Made by a program: the position numbers and the translations under genes
From: Rhipicephalus microplus
Taxonomy: Eukaryota; Arthropoda; Arachnida; Ixodida; Ixodidae
Assembly: GCF_043290135.1 (NCBI RefSeq)
Contig: NC_134710.1
Coordinates: 277,470,776-277,534,775, forward strand
Reading direction: 5' to 3'
DNA: 64,000 nt
Notes under the pieces: generated by a model
Told to the model about the DNA's origin: nothing
Database searches by the model: none
Seen by the model: only the letters and a program-made list of their open reading frames with translations
Part shown: positions 46,388 to 57,599 of the stretch, piece after piece
Numbering within the stretch: position 1 is the first letter of the stretch
Layout: the number at the start of each line of letters is the position of its first letter

Positions 46388-46390
46388 TTT

Positions 46391-46749
46391 GTTAACGCAT
46401 GCATTGCGCCTCATTTGCGCCTCCTCATCAGCCCGACTTGCTGCTGGTGGTAGTGGTCCCGTCCACAGGCCCTTTAATATTGGATATTTGATGACTCTTG
46501 CAGAATTCACTATATTGATTATGATAAAGTGTTTTGCAAATTAGTGCTCTTAATCGGCGAGACGCAAAAAGACACAAAAACTCAAATGCAGCTGGCTGCA
46601 TTGGTTTCTTCAGCACAGGTGTCAGGAATGTTGATTTCCACGGTTTATTAAAGTTTTGATTACAGAAAGCTGCACTGCAACGTAGTCTCGGGGAACTTTT
46701 TTTATGTCGCTCAGTGTACCATTACCTGACGAGGTAACCGGCAGGCCGC
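46391..46749. other. Sequence between tRNA-like remnant and Gypsy fragment
   Basis: No gene is seen. It contains GCGCCTCATTTGCGCCTCC, a short direct repeat of GCGCCTC. The right end may belong to the LTR of the next element. Confidence 0.45.
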
Positions 46750-47040
46750 TTTCTTTAAAAATACTGACGTGTCACTGTTGTGTTTTGGGTTTTCAGTTTC
46801 GGTTTCGGATTGACATGTGAGGATGCCAGGGGCGCCGCTCTGGCATCTAGGATTTCAAGGTGACTGTAAAATAAAGGCAGTGTGTGTTCGGTAACCGTGG
46901 AGTGCGGTTGTTGTTCCTTTCTTCGGCGCTGCGCGCCAACCCGCGTGTTCGGGCTGGTCGGTGTCCCCGCCGGCCGCGTACGTCTCCGTCGGCCGTCTGC
47001 TTCTTCTGCTTCGTCGGAACCAGCCAGCCCCCAACACAGC
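46750..47040 (+). repeat. Probable 5' LTR/leader of truncated Gypsy element
   Basis: Contains AATAAAGGCAGTGTGTGTTCGG, an LTR-style poly-A region, followed by a GC-rich leader that ends before the Gag frame. No second copy is present, so the LTR boundaries cannot be set. Confidence 0.35.
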
Positions 47041-48775
47041 AATGCTTTCCACCTCCCCTATTTCTTAATTCGCCCAGAGACCCGCCACATCCGTGGGCGG
47101 ACTGGAAATTGGTGTTTCAGGCCTACGGAGACGTGGTCGGGGAGTACGCCAGCAAGCCCGAGCGTCGCAAGGCCCTGCTGCTCAACGCGTTGGGCCCTGC
47201 CGGGTTAAAGCTCTTCAATACTTTGGAAGCCACCAACGCGTCGCCGACGCCAGCGTCGGGCGATGCCTTCAAGAATGCTGTTGCTCTTTTCGATGAGCAT
47301 TTTAAAGATGTTTCGTGCGATTATCTCGCACGCGTGAAATTCCAAGAAAGGCGACAATTGCCTGGTGAGCCAGTCGCCGAGTTCATTACTTCTCTTCGAA
47401 CGCTCGCCGCGTCGTGCGGCTTCGGCGCGCTCGAGGACGATATGATCCGCCATCAGCTTTTCACCGGGGTAGCCTCGCAAGACGTCCGCTGCCGAATGCT
47501 TCAAAAAGGCTCCTCGATTTCATTATCCGAAGCCCTCTCGATTGCGCGAGAGGACGAGCTTATTCGCTCCCAGTTGGAGCAATTCGCTCCGCATTCAGTG
47601 CAGCAACTTTCTGCTGTGGGGGGCCAAGGCGGCGGCTCTTTGTTTCACGGGACGCGTCAACATGGCGGTTCTTCGTCTCGGCATGGCGGCCAACATGGAC
47701 GCCCGCCTGCACAGTCCTTCCGTGGCGGCCAACATGGCGGCCCCTCTGCGTCACGGGGGCCAGGAAGCCGACAATATGGCGACCCCATTCCGCCAAATTC
47801 TGGTTTTCAGGAACAGCACCGAGCTCCTAACTCGCGTTCGCAAATTTCTTCTCCAAGCGCAACCGCACGTTGCTTTCGTTGCGGATTGGCTCGTCATTTA
47901 GCCAATTTTTCACAGTGTCCCGCGAGAAACCGCACTTGTCTTGCGTGCGGAAAAATCGGACATTTTCAGTCCGTATGCAATTCCCGTCCAGCAAATCTTC
48001 CGGAACCAGTTTCTTCGTCCGCTCCTTCGAGCACTGCACAAAACAATACGGTCACTGTTTTAAATGTGGATGGCCTCCACACTACGTCCGAGCCCAGCAT
48101 CGTAGTTTCAGTGGGCCATGTGCCCTTGTCATTTCTCGTGGACACTGGTGCCTCAGTCTCTTTAATCAGTGCCGCTGACTTTCACAGTCATTTTTCCAAC
48201 ATTCGGCTTTTGCCTTCACGCGTCGTTCTACAAACATATTCCAAGGAAACGATTGATAAGTTAGGTCATTTTACTGCTCAGGTCTCCTATCGCAGTCGCA
48301 CTGCTTCCATTACTTTTCATGTAACTGCCAATGGCAGCTCGCTTTTGGGACGTGATGCCATCAGGGCTTTGTCCATCAACATCGTCGGTGCGTCTATGAC
48401 ATGTGCTCAAGTCGACGTCCAAGATGATCTTCCGGCCAACGCGCCTTCTGAATTCCACCACCTGTTCACCCGTGAACTGGGTTGTGTGTGTGATTTTGTG
48501 CATAAAGTGATGCGTCGACCAGGTGTGTGCCCTGTGCGTGCCAAGCTGCGCCGCATTTCTCTTCTTCTCCGTGAGAAAGTCTCTGCGGAACTGTCTCGCC
48601 TTCAAGCCAGCGGAATCATCGAGCCTGTCTCTGCTTCCGACTGGGTTTCTCCACTGGTCGTCATCAAGAAAAAAGATGGATCCCTTCGACTATGCGTCGA
48701 CTTCTCTCTCTTTTTTTGTGAACTATCCGCAATCTTTGAAGATTTGGTTAACCCTGGGAGCTTATACGACGTGCG
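47041..48775 (+). pseudogene. Ty3/Gypsy gag-protease-RT fragment, truncated
   Basis: One frame carries a retrotransposon Gag (WKLVFQAYGDVVGEY, later RVKFQERRQLPGEPVAEF) and two zinc knuckles (CFRCG...C, CLACGKIGHFQSVC). An aspartic protease with LVDTGASVSLIS at about 48135-48170 follows, then the start of reverse transcriptase (SDWVSPLVVIKKKDGSLRLC). After that the RT is garbled by a small rearrangement and ends by about 48775, where THAP sequence begins. RNase H, integrase and the 3' LTR are missing. It is related to, but distinct from, the Mag-like element at 50378-61239. Confidence 0.82.
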
Positions 48776-48793
48776 TGTGGCCACGTAAAAGCG

Positions 48794-49550
48794 ATGGGGA
48801 AGAAGTGTTTCGCCCCACTCTGTAACACAGGGTACAAGTCTTGTACCGAGAGACTTTCGCTGTTTTCTGCGCCGAGAGGTGAAGAACGTCTTCTGGTGTG
48901 GAGGAATGCCATTACATGCAAGGATTGAATCCTACAGTCAACAGACCACCTCTGCGAACGGCACTTCAAGCCTCATTTGGTGAGCGAAACCTGAGAAGCG
49001 GTCTACAACAGCAATGTTTTGTGTCGAGCAGCCCGTAAAGCGTCCCTCTTCGAAGATGCAGTGCCCAGTATTTCTCCAGACTGCCCAAGCTGTCTCTCGA
49101 AAGAGGAAAAACGCAAGAGGCCAGCCGAGAAACTTCACGTTAACGAGAAATTCAAGAAGCACTGAAAGCAAATCCAGGAACTCTGTGGCTCGCTTTCTTA
49201 ATACTTTTTTGTGGATCCCCACGAAAGTGGTTCTACTGCTTTGCACATGCTCTTGCATGATTGTACCTCGGCACCCCTTGCAGCGCTGTCGACTTTTGAT
49301 GAACTGTTTAGAAGCCCAGCATGCGTTGAGCTTCCGTTAACAACTTAGGGTTTTCACCGACTGCAGGTTGACGAGCTTCGCAATGTTGTGTTCTCAGAAT
49401 TGCGGGGTGTTCGAGAACCACAGTGCGCTGCTGACACAAGCCACATAGTGCCGTGGAAACTGCTTGACATTAATCAAGACATGCGCAGCAGTAGAGTTTC
49501 AAAGAAATTGCACGCAAAGGAATGCTTACGAGCTCACCATTGATCATATA
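48794..49550 (+). pseudogene. THAP-domain protein pseudogene
   Basis: From ATG 48794 a THAP zinc finger is readable: Cys at codons 5 and 10, Trp at 36, and after the break Cys 54 and His 57 in LCERHFKPH. A TGA at 48926-48928 falls at codon 45, where a Trp would be expected. Further downstream, in shifted frames, pieces such as EDAVPSI, TFDELFRSPACVELP and VDELRNVVFSELRG resemble the body of tick THAP proteins. THAP domains bind DNA and occur in P-element transposases and host regulators. No RNase H-like transposase core is seen, so P-element origin is unproven. Confidence 0.7.
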
Positions 49551-50377
49551 TTAGATAACAACTGGCTCTCATTTCCTTGCATCACCCACAGAGATGAAGT
49601 AATTGCTAAAATCTTGCATTATTATGTGGGTCTTCAGATGAGGCAGTATTGTAAACAGAGAAAAGAAAAGGAAAACAAGATACACAAGCTCAGAAAACTG
49701 TCAAAACTTGTGACTGCACATGCGTCCTAAACAGAGTATTTGGCTTGGTGTTTGAATGTGTGTGATATCCTCAACGTTTCTTGTTGCGTACATTTTTCTG
49801 TAAAACAGTGCAATAAACATATATATGTGCGAACAAGCTTATTAGGCATGAATAACTGCAAAACTATGTTTAAAAAAACGCAAAACTTTAGTAGATATTT
49901 GATTCATGCGTGTGCTCTAGTTCAGCGAAATTCAAATTTCCTTCGTATGCCGAAGTCACCGTGACCGTGGTTGATAGCACTGGTGCTCCGCAACATTTAA
50001 TTGCTCCTATCTGTTTAAGTTAGTCGCAGAGATGGTTGCGTCTTCGTGAAGAATTGTTGAAGCTACAGTTGCTGTCACGTCCCAAACAGCGTGCATGTGC
50101 TTCGGCCTTAAAATTCACATACCAACTCGAGACGTCCCAAAGAACCTCAGTTCTTTCGAAACGCTATTTTCGTTTGAAGCGACCCTGAATTTATGCCACC
50201 GAAATCCAAGCATGCGCTGTGTACGGAACAGTGCGATGCGCGTTTCATGCCCGTGGCAACTGAAGACCCGCAGTACATGGCGCCTGTTCGCGATGCGCCA
50301 CCTACGAGCGCACACATCCGACCAAACCAAGTTTCGCCGTGCTCGCCCGCCACATTGAACCACCTCTCTTTCCTACA
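49551..50377. other. Sequence between THAP pseudogene and Gypsy LTR
   Basis: No recognised gene. Open frames at 50095-50363 lack motifs. The last ~20 bases, ending CCGTG at 50382, resemble the terminus of the DNA element that ends at 61115. Confidence 0.4.
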
Positions 50378-50505
50378 CCGTGGCCCAGAACGAAGTGTGG
50401 TTTATTCTTTCCAAAACGGCCACCCCGCCGCTGTGCCAGGCTTGCACAGCTCAACACAACTATTAGCGCCGCGTGGGGGCGCTGCCTTTGAACCAACATT
50501 GTAAC
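50378..50505 (-). repeat. 3' LTR remnant of Mag-like Gypsy
   Basis: 128 bp matching 61111-61239 in the same orientation, including AATAAACCAC. It begins TGTTACAATG on the minus strand after an AAGAGGGGAGAAG polypurine tract. The remaining roughly 100 bp of LTR, visible in the 5' copy, is missing. Confidence 0.85.
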
Positions 50506-50529
50506 ACTTCTCCCCTCTTAGGAGGAAGA

Positions 50530-51111
50530 CTACGGGGAGTACCTATTCACCGGTTTCCTAGTTCTTGTGCCACGTCGCAACTTCGGCGTGTTAGGCGTAG
50601 GCACGACAGAGTCACTGTTCACATGCACACCACTGTTGAGCGCAGTCCCGTCACACTCCGTGGCACAGCTACTCCCAGAGAAGCTGGTTCCAGGTAGCTG
50701 TTCCTGATGAGACACTTCTGGAACAGCTGGCGCATGATGAAGCGGCGGCTCCAACTTTTGTGGAGCTGCAGCGATAGCAGTTTCAGGAGAGGCCAATGTT
50801 TCTGTCTGCACAAGGCGCAAGTGGTCGCTGTGTCGGTTTCCCAAGGTGCCATCTTCAAAACGGACACTGGCTGATGACGGAGTGACGTCCACGACACTGG
50901 CAGGCACCCAGGGTGTGCCCCTGCGAAAGTTTGGCGCGTACGCATCATCACCTGGCTGTAGTGATGGAGCCTGCCGGGACCCTCTGTCAGCATACAACTT
51001 CTGCTCGAGTTGTTTTAGGAATACAGATGCCTGCAGGCTTGGCCTGAGGACATCCAACGGAGTCTTGAACATTCTTCCTGTCAAGAGTTCATACGTTGAC
51101 CGACCTGTCAC
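50530..51111 (-). pseudogene. Gypsy pol C-terminal tail (outer element)
   Basis: 194 codons with TGRSTYELLTGR and a charged tail that follows integrase in Mag-like elements. It contains RFEDGTLGNRHSDHLRLV, the usual last part of such Pol proteins. It overlaps the end of the integrase frame in another phase, which indicates a frameshift near 51110. Confidence 0.75.
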
Positions 51112-52244
51112 TTCATGTAGTGTGGTCCTATAGTGGAACAGAAATCTGGAGATCGCGTTAGGAAGTTCCCAGAACTAGACTTCTTGCGTTTGTTCTTCAC
51201 AGTTTGTACAACTCTTTCAGCTACACCATTTGAGGCAGGGTGATATGGCGGTACAAGCATGCGGCGTATTCCATTACGAGTTAAGAACTCAAGGTACTGG
51301 GCACTGGTGAAGGCAGGACCGTTGTCTGAAACTATGACATCAGGCAGGCCATGCTGAGCGAATGCAATTCTCAATGCAGAAATGGTAGCTTCTGCAGATG
51401 TGGAAGACACAGGAAAGACTTCTATCCACTTTGAGAATGCATCCACAATAACCAAGAATGTGTGACCTAGAAATGGTCTTCCAAAATCAATGTGAAGCCT
51501 TGACCAGGGTCGCTGTGGAAAAGACCACGGCGTCTGCTGAACCGGCTGTGCAGCTCGATGTTGAGTCTGGCATGTAGCGCAGCTCTTCACGCTGTTGGCA
51601 ATATCATTGTCAATGCCTGGCCACCAAACATGGCTCCTGGCAATCATCTTGCTCTTCTCGATACCCGGGTGGCTGGCATGAAGAACACCAAGAACTTGGG
51701 CCTGCAAAGACTTTGGGATCACTACTCTTGATCCCCAGAGCAGGCAACCCTCATGGAGACAGAGTTCGGAGCTTCTGATATTGAAAGGGTTCCACTCTGG
51801 TCCTACTGGGAGGCTTTTTCCTTTCAGAACGACAAGAACATGGCTCAGAAGTATGTCATTTCGTGTGGCTTTGGCCACAACACCTGGTGGAAGGAGTCTC
51901 GGATATGCCTCCTCTAGCAAGAAGATTTCAGCCGGTCGTGGTAATGCAGTAGTGTCAGTTGGGAGAGGCAGTCTAGTAAGAGCATCAGCGTGGCCAAGCT
52001 GTTTGCCAGGCTTGTATACAAGTTCGTACTTGTAAGCAGACAGCTTCAGAGCCCACCTGACCACTGGAGGCGAAACTTGCAGGGGAACGGGCTTGTTTGC
52101 ACCCAGCAGTCCAAGAAGTGGCTTGTGGTCAGTGTGTGCTTCGAATGAGATGCCCCACAAGTACTGGTGGAACCGATCCACACCAAACACTAAAGCCAGT
52201 GTCTTCTTGTCGAGTTGACTGTAGTTTTGTTCCGCTTTTGACAA
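51108..52244 (-). pseudogene. Gypsy RNase H and integrase (outer element)
   Basis: The frame opens inside RNase H (AEQNYSQLDKKTLALVFGVDRF, AHTDHKPLLGLL). An HHCC integrase finger follows (HASH...CATC). The integrase core has the DDE triad in HIDFGRP, VSDNGPAF and GVAERVVQ. The triad is intact but the frame is cut off from RT upstream and from the tail downstream. Confidence 0.85.
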
Positions 52245-52515
52245 GCTCCTCGAGGCGAGGCAAAAGCAATGCGATGTTCCCCGCTATCAGCATTTTTGTG
52301 CGCCAGAACATCACCTATACCATCAGGCGATGCGTCACAGCCGAGGCAAACAGGCCTGGCAGGGTTGAAATGCACAAGAACTGGAGCTGATGTCACCAAG
52401 TGCTTGCAGGCATTGAATGTATCTTGTGTTCATGTCTCCACTCCCACTTCTTCCTTTCACAAAGAAGTAAGTGCAGTGGACGAAGGAGTGACGAAAGATT
52501 GGGTAAGAAGCGCCT

Positions 52516-53358
52516 CTAGAAGTTTATAAGTCCCAAGAAACTCTGAAGTTCCCTGACATCCTGAGGCACAGGAGCATGCTGAATGGCTGCTACCTTGTCA
52601 ACATTCGGGGAAAGGCCTTCCTTGCTGATGATGTGCCCGAGATACTCAACTTGCGGCACGAAGAAATGGCATTTTTCAAGTTTCAGCTTGAGGCCCAATT
52701 CCTGAAGTTTGCTAAGTACAGCACGAAGGTTGCGAAGGTGCTCAGCATCATTTGCGCCAGTCACAAGAATGTCTTCAAAATAGACTGCTACATGGGGCAG
52801 TCCCCTGAACAAGTTCTCCATCTCGTGCTGAAATAAGGCAGGAGCACATAAGACACCAAAAGGCAACCGGGTGTACCGAAATAACCACATATGCGTCGAA
52901 ATTGTGACATACTCCCTGGGGGCCTCAAGGGCAACTTCCTGGTACGCATCTCGCAAATCCAATTTTGTGAATTTCTAACCTCCAGCAAGCACAGTCCACA
53001 GGTCCTCGATCCTTGGAATGGGGTACTGCTCCACTGTTGCCACTGGGTTTATGGTGACACCAAAGTCTCCACAGATTCTGATTCGTCCGTCTCTTTTGGT
53101 CACAGGAACAATAGGTGCAGCCTACTTTGCTGTCTTGACTGGAACAAGAAGGGAATCTCTTCTTAGTCTATGGATTTCTTGAGTTACTCCATCTGTCAAG
53201 GCGTACGGCAGTGGACGTGGCTTGAAGAACCGAGGCGGAGCATCTGAAGGAACATGTAGAGAAGCTTTAGCACCCTTGAATGTACCCAGGCCTTCTTGAA
53301 ACACTTCGGCGTAGTCTTGGAGTAGGTGTTTGACGCCGGAAAGTGCGTGGATGTTCAC
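52516..53358 (-). pseudogene. Gypsy reverse transcriptase (outer element), active site altered
   Basis: Two frames: 53358-53122 (LQDYAEVFQEGLGTFKG and the RT approach region) and 52962-52516 (LRDAYQEVAL, RLPFGVLCAPALFQ, YFEDILVTG, LEKCHFFVPQVEYLGH). The active site reads YFED instead of Y-x-D-D, so one catalytic Asp is Glu. The upstream end abuts the nested element at 53361. Confidence 0.82.
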
Positions 53359-53360
53359 TT
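53357..53360. repeat. Target-site duplication ACTT, left copy
   Basis: ACTT here and at 58587-58590 border the inner Gypsy element, as expected for a 4-bp Ty3/Gypsy integration. Confidence 0.85.
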
Positions 53361-53516
53361 TGTAACGAGCTTTATTGAAGGACTGAGCAAGCAGGTGGTA
53401 GCTCTAGAGGAATGCAGGCGGACCCAGATGACGGTGCTTGATCGCCGATCTCGTGCCTTTTTCTTGTGTTGATGATAGCTGACCTGATGGTATCAACGTC
53501 TTTCTTATTCACTACA
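53361..53516 (-). repeat. 3' LTR of nested Gypsy
   Basis: Direct repeat of 58430-58586, differing by a few substitutions and by the hexamer next to the TTACA end. Contains AATAAA near its end. Confidence 0.9.
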
Positions 53517-53809
53517 ATTACCCCCGGCGAAAAAGTTTAAGCCATCCTGGCAATCTAACACATGGGGACAAGCGGGTCAAAGTAGGGCTTCAGACGGTTT
53601 ACGTGAACGATATCACGTCCACGCCGACGACGGTCGCTCGGTGGCGTGAGGGGTCAATGGCGTAGTTCACGGGTGAAGTACGCTCGACCATGTGGTAGGG
53701 ACCATGATAATTAGAGAGTAGCTCGGGTGATTCACCAGGGGCGCAGGGCGGTACATGAAGCCATACAAGTGCTCCAGGAACGAACGTCGGTTCAGAACGA
53801 TGGTCGCCG
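53517..53809 (-). other. 3' non-coding/decayed integrase tail of nested Gypsy
   Basis: Between the end of the RNase H/integrase frame and the 3' LTR. Pieces of the integrase C-terminal region persist in other frames, interrupted by stops. Confidence 0.5.
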
Positions 53810-55426
53810 TCACGGGTCTCCTTGTGGCGCTGTTGGTCGAATAAAGTAAGCCGCTTGGCTAGCTTGCGGCACTCTTCTGCGTAACGAGCGGCTTCCGAGA
53901 CAGGCTTGCATTAGGAGGGATCTGGCGAGTATGACAGTAAAGTGTCGATGTTGTGCGATGGTTGGCGACCGTACAGGAGAAAAAAATGGGGAAAACCAGG
54001 TAGTGACTTGCGTAGCGGTGTTATACGCGTATGTCACAAATGGGAGAACGAGGTCCCAGTTTGTTTGATCAGAAGCGACATGCGTAGCGAGCATGTCCCC
54101 CGGAGTACGATTAAACCGCTCAGTCAAGCCGTTCGTCTTTGGGTGGTAGGCTGTACTCTTCCGGTGAACAATATGGCACTGTTGAAGAAGTGCTTGTATT
54201 ACATCGGAGAGGAAAACACGCCCTCGGTCACTGAGGAGTTCTCGAGGAGGACCATGACGAAGCACAAAACGATTGAGTACGAAAGTTGCGACGTCTTGTG
54301 CTGCAGCTGTAGGGAGAGCAGCAGTTTCAGCGTACCGTGTTAGATGATCCACTGCCACGATAGCCCATCGGTTGCCTGCCGTTGGTAATGGTAGTGGTCC
54401 GTAGAGGTCAATTCCTACACGGTCGAATGGGCGGTCTGGGCATGGAAGTGGCGGCAATGAGCTTGTTGCAGGATGTGGCGGCGGGCTTTTCTGCCGCTGA
54501 CATTCGTGACCGCCGCGAATGAACTGGCGGACGAAGGTAAACATTCCGCGCCAGTAATACCTTTTTCGTAGGCACTCGTAGGTCTTGAAAACACCGGCGT
54601 GAGCACATTGCGGGTCGGAACAAAACGACGCGCAGATGGTAGAGCACAGCGTTCGGGGAATGACTAGTAGCCATTTCCTACCATCCGCTGAATAGTTGCA
54701 CCGGTACAAAAGGCCATCCCGAATACTGAAGTGCGGAGCCTGGCGGCGAAGGGTTCGACTGGTTGGAAGTGTTGGTGCCTCGGATAACGCGTCAAGAAGC
54801 GAAGTGATCCTTGGGTCATTGCGTTGTGCAGAAGAGATGGTGTCCTCGTCAAGAGCTGACAACGTGTTGTCCGAGGAAACAGATGCAATGTCCGGGAATA
54901 GGGGAGATCGTGACAGTGCATCAGCATCGGTATGCTTGTGGCTGGAACGATATACAACGCGAATGTCATATTCTTGAAGCCTAAGAGCCCAACGGGCAAG
55001 ACGACCCAATGGGTCCTTAAGCGAAGATAACCAGCATAATGCGTGGTGGTCCGTTACTACATCAAAAGCACGGCTATAAAGGTATGGGCGGAACTTGACA
55101 GGCACCCAAACGATCGCCAAGCATTCCTTCTCGGTGACGCTGTAGTTTGATTCAGCCTTGGTGAGAGTTCTGCTGGCGTAGGCGACGACATACTCGGCGA
55201 ATCCAGGCTTGCGCTGCGCGAGAACCGCACTGAGGCCGACACTACTGGCGTCGGTGTGGACCTCAGTTGCTGCCGTAGGATCGAAGTGACGCAGTATTGG
55301 TGGCGAAGTGAGGAGACGACGAAGGGTACAGAAGGCTTGGTCACACTCAGAAGACCATGACGAAATATCGGTGGTGTTGCCTATAAGTTCGGTCAAAGGC
55401 GCATTGATAGAGGCGAAGTTGCGCAT
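53810..55426 (-). pseudogene. Nested Gypsy RNase H and integrase
   Basis: A 538-codon frame. RNase H has [24 protein letters not shown] and TDHHALCWL. The integrase finger is [17 protein letters not shown] with later HECQRQ, where one Cys of the usual C-x2-C is replaced by His. The integrase core has [20 protein letters not shown] and LTERFNR for the DDE residues. The last ~50 residues are out of frame relative to the family. The frame starts just after an RT frameshift. Confidence 0.86.
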
Positions 55427-56119
55427 GAACCTGCGAAAGTAGGAGCCCCACGAAGCTCCGTAACTGCTTCATAGTCGTTGGTTTGGGGAAGTCGGCGACA
55501 ACACGTAACTTAGCCGGGTCTGGAAGTATACCGTCCTTTGATACGACGTGCCCGAAAATCGTAAGTTGCCGAGCAACGAAGTGACACTTCTTGAGGTTGA
55601 GTTGGAGCTGAGCATTCTTCAGGCATGTGAGGACGTGTTTGAGGTGCTCGAGATGAGTTCCAAAGTCTGGCGCAAAGAGGACAATATCGTCGAGATAGCA
55701 GAGACAGATTTGCCATTTCAAACCCCGAAGAACCGAGTCCATCATGCGCTCGAAGGTGGCAGGCACATTGCAGAGTCCGAAGGGCATGACATTAAACTCA
55801 TACAGACCGTCCGGTGTCACGAAGGCTGTTTTTGGTCGATCGGCATCTGCAAGGGGGACCTGCCTGAGCACAAATTTAATGATGAAAACTCGGCCCCTTG
55901 TAAAGTATCAAGGGCATCGTCAATCCTGGGTAAAGGATACACCTCTTTTCGAGTGATCTTATTTAGGCGCCGGTAAACCACGCAGAAGCGAACAGAACCA
56001 TCCTTTTTTTTAACGAGCACTACAGGTGAGGCCCATGGACTTTGTGAAGGTTGAATGACGCCGCGTTGCAGCATATCGTTCACCTGTTCGGTAATAACTT
56101 GGCGTTCCGCCGCAGACAC
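55347..56119 (-). pseudogene. Nested Gypsy reverse transcriptase (frameshifted)
   Basis: 56119-55817 covers the RT N-terminal motifs ([30 protein letters not shown]), and 55871-55347 the rest (MPFGLCNVPATFERMMD, CYLDDIVLFA, LNLKKCHFVARQ). The YLDD active site is intact, but a frameshift near 55860 separates the halves. Confidence 0.86.
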
Positions 56120-56205
56120 ACGATATGGTCACTGTCCTAGTGGCGCATGGGAGCCGGTATTGATGTAATGTAGAGTGGTAGAAGTGCGGCCAAGTGAAGG
56201 TTGAA

Positions 56206-57340
56206 CTACATCGAAAGATTCACGGTACTGGTACAGCAGTTGAAGGAGTTCAGATCGTTCAGATGGTGACAGTCCGTCTGCGATCGCCGAATCGAACACT
56301 TTTCAAGCCTGTAGATCAGAGTGGTTAAGAGTACTGACGGCGGCGAGGTCACTTTGGGATGATTCTTGCGGCACGGTAAAAATTTGTCCGTTATCAATGG
56401 GCTGTACGCATCCAAGAGACTCGTCTTTAAACAGTTTGATGGTATGCGGAAAGGGATTGGTAAGGCAGAGAGCACTGGCTCCATTAGAAATTGAGAGGGC
56501 TGAATAAGGGAGCAGAAGTGGTTTCCGACTTAGAAAGAGGCTTGATGGCTCAAAAAATGCTACTTCATCACGCATGCCGTCGGAGACCACAGGGAGCAAA
56601 ACAGCTGTTGTCGGTGGAATGTCAGTGTCCTCTTTGACAACTAGCTTGTGCGCGGCTTGATTAGTGTGGTCGTAGGGCTGGTCGAACAACGGAAGCAGTT
56701 CAAGTTCGGAACGGGCACAATCTATAACGGCATGATTACGCGATAGAAAATCCCAGCCAAGTATGATGTCATGAGAGCACGAGGAAAGGACGATAAACTC
56801 AACAATGTAGTGGTCCTCCGCAATTTTGAGTCGGCCAGTGCAGGCGGCTATAGGTCAAACAGGTTCTCCATTTGCTGCACGTAAGGACATCATATCAAGC
56901 GGCGTGTTCACCTTTCGGAGCTTGCGGCAAAGTTTGGTGTCTATAACAGACACAGCGGCACCGGTATCCACAAGAGCGTATGCATGGCCGCCGTCTACAA
57001 AAACTTCGACGATATTTGACGGCAAGGTGCGAGGACTTGAACATTTCGATAGCGCAGTTCTTGCCCCTTGAACTGCGACGGCTAGTTTCCCTCATTTTGA
57101 GGGGCTGGTGGCGGACGCATGAGTGACAAGGAGCATCGATTGGGTGAAGGTGAGCGACGAGACGAAGTTGCCGGATAGTCACGGGAAGACGTGTTTGACT
57201 GACGATCCGAACTTTCATAACCAAAAGGGGGTCGGTCCATGTAGTTGCTTCGTGGTCGGACGTCTGTGTAGACGGGCACGCGACGACGGCAGTATCGGGA
57301 GATATGGCCAGGGCTGCCGCACGCAAAACAGATCGGCCGG
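56206..57340 (-). pseudogene. Nested Gypsy zinc knuckle, protease and linker
   Basis: In pieces on the minus strand: a CFACGSPGHISRYC knuckle near 57330-57290, then VDTGAAVSVID of the aspartic protease near 56970-56940, then a linker frame 56689-56303 with VKEDTDIPPT. Several stops and frame changes break it. Confidence 0.78.
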
Positions 57341-57599
57341 TTATCGCGCGTTCGCTAGGCATTTGCAGCGAGGGGCGCCGCCCACGCGGCATACGGCTGA
57401 GTCGAGGCTGTGGTAGCGAGGGGAGAGCCCATGCGACGGAAGACTGAGTGGGAGCGGTGACATGCGGCAGTCCATTGAACGGCGAGGGCTGGTGTGGCTG
57501 CTGCCTCTTTACTGCGTCAGCATAAGTAAGATGCGCGGCGACAACTTGCTGCTGAAAGGGCACTGGCACAGCCTCGGCAATCTGGTCCTGAAGTGCATG

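Noticed and set aside
46304..46390. Functional tRNA-Phe gene
   Set aside because: A GAA-containing loop can be drawn, but acceptor and T stems do not pair adequately. It is better described as tRNA-like.
47414..47901. Plus-strand frames overlapping the Gypsy gag
   Set aside because: Shadows of the gag frame. They carry no Gag, zinc knuckle or protease motif.
50095..50363. Possible small host gene between THAP pseudogene and LTR
   Set aside because: No domain, no splice sites, no poly-A signal. Overlapping frames on both strands point to composition only.
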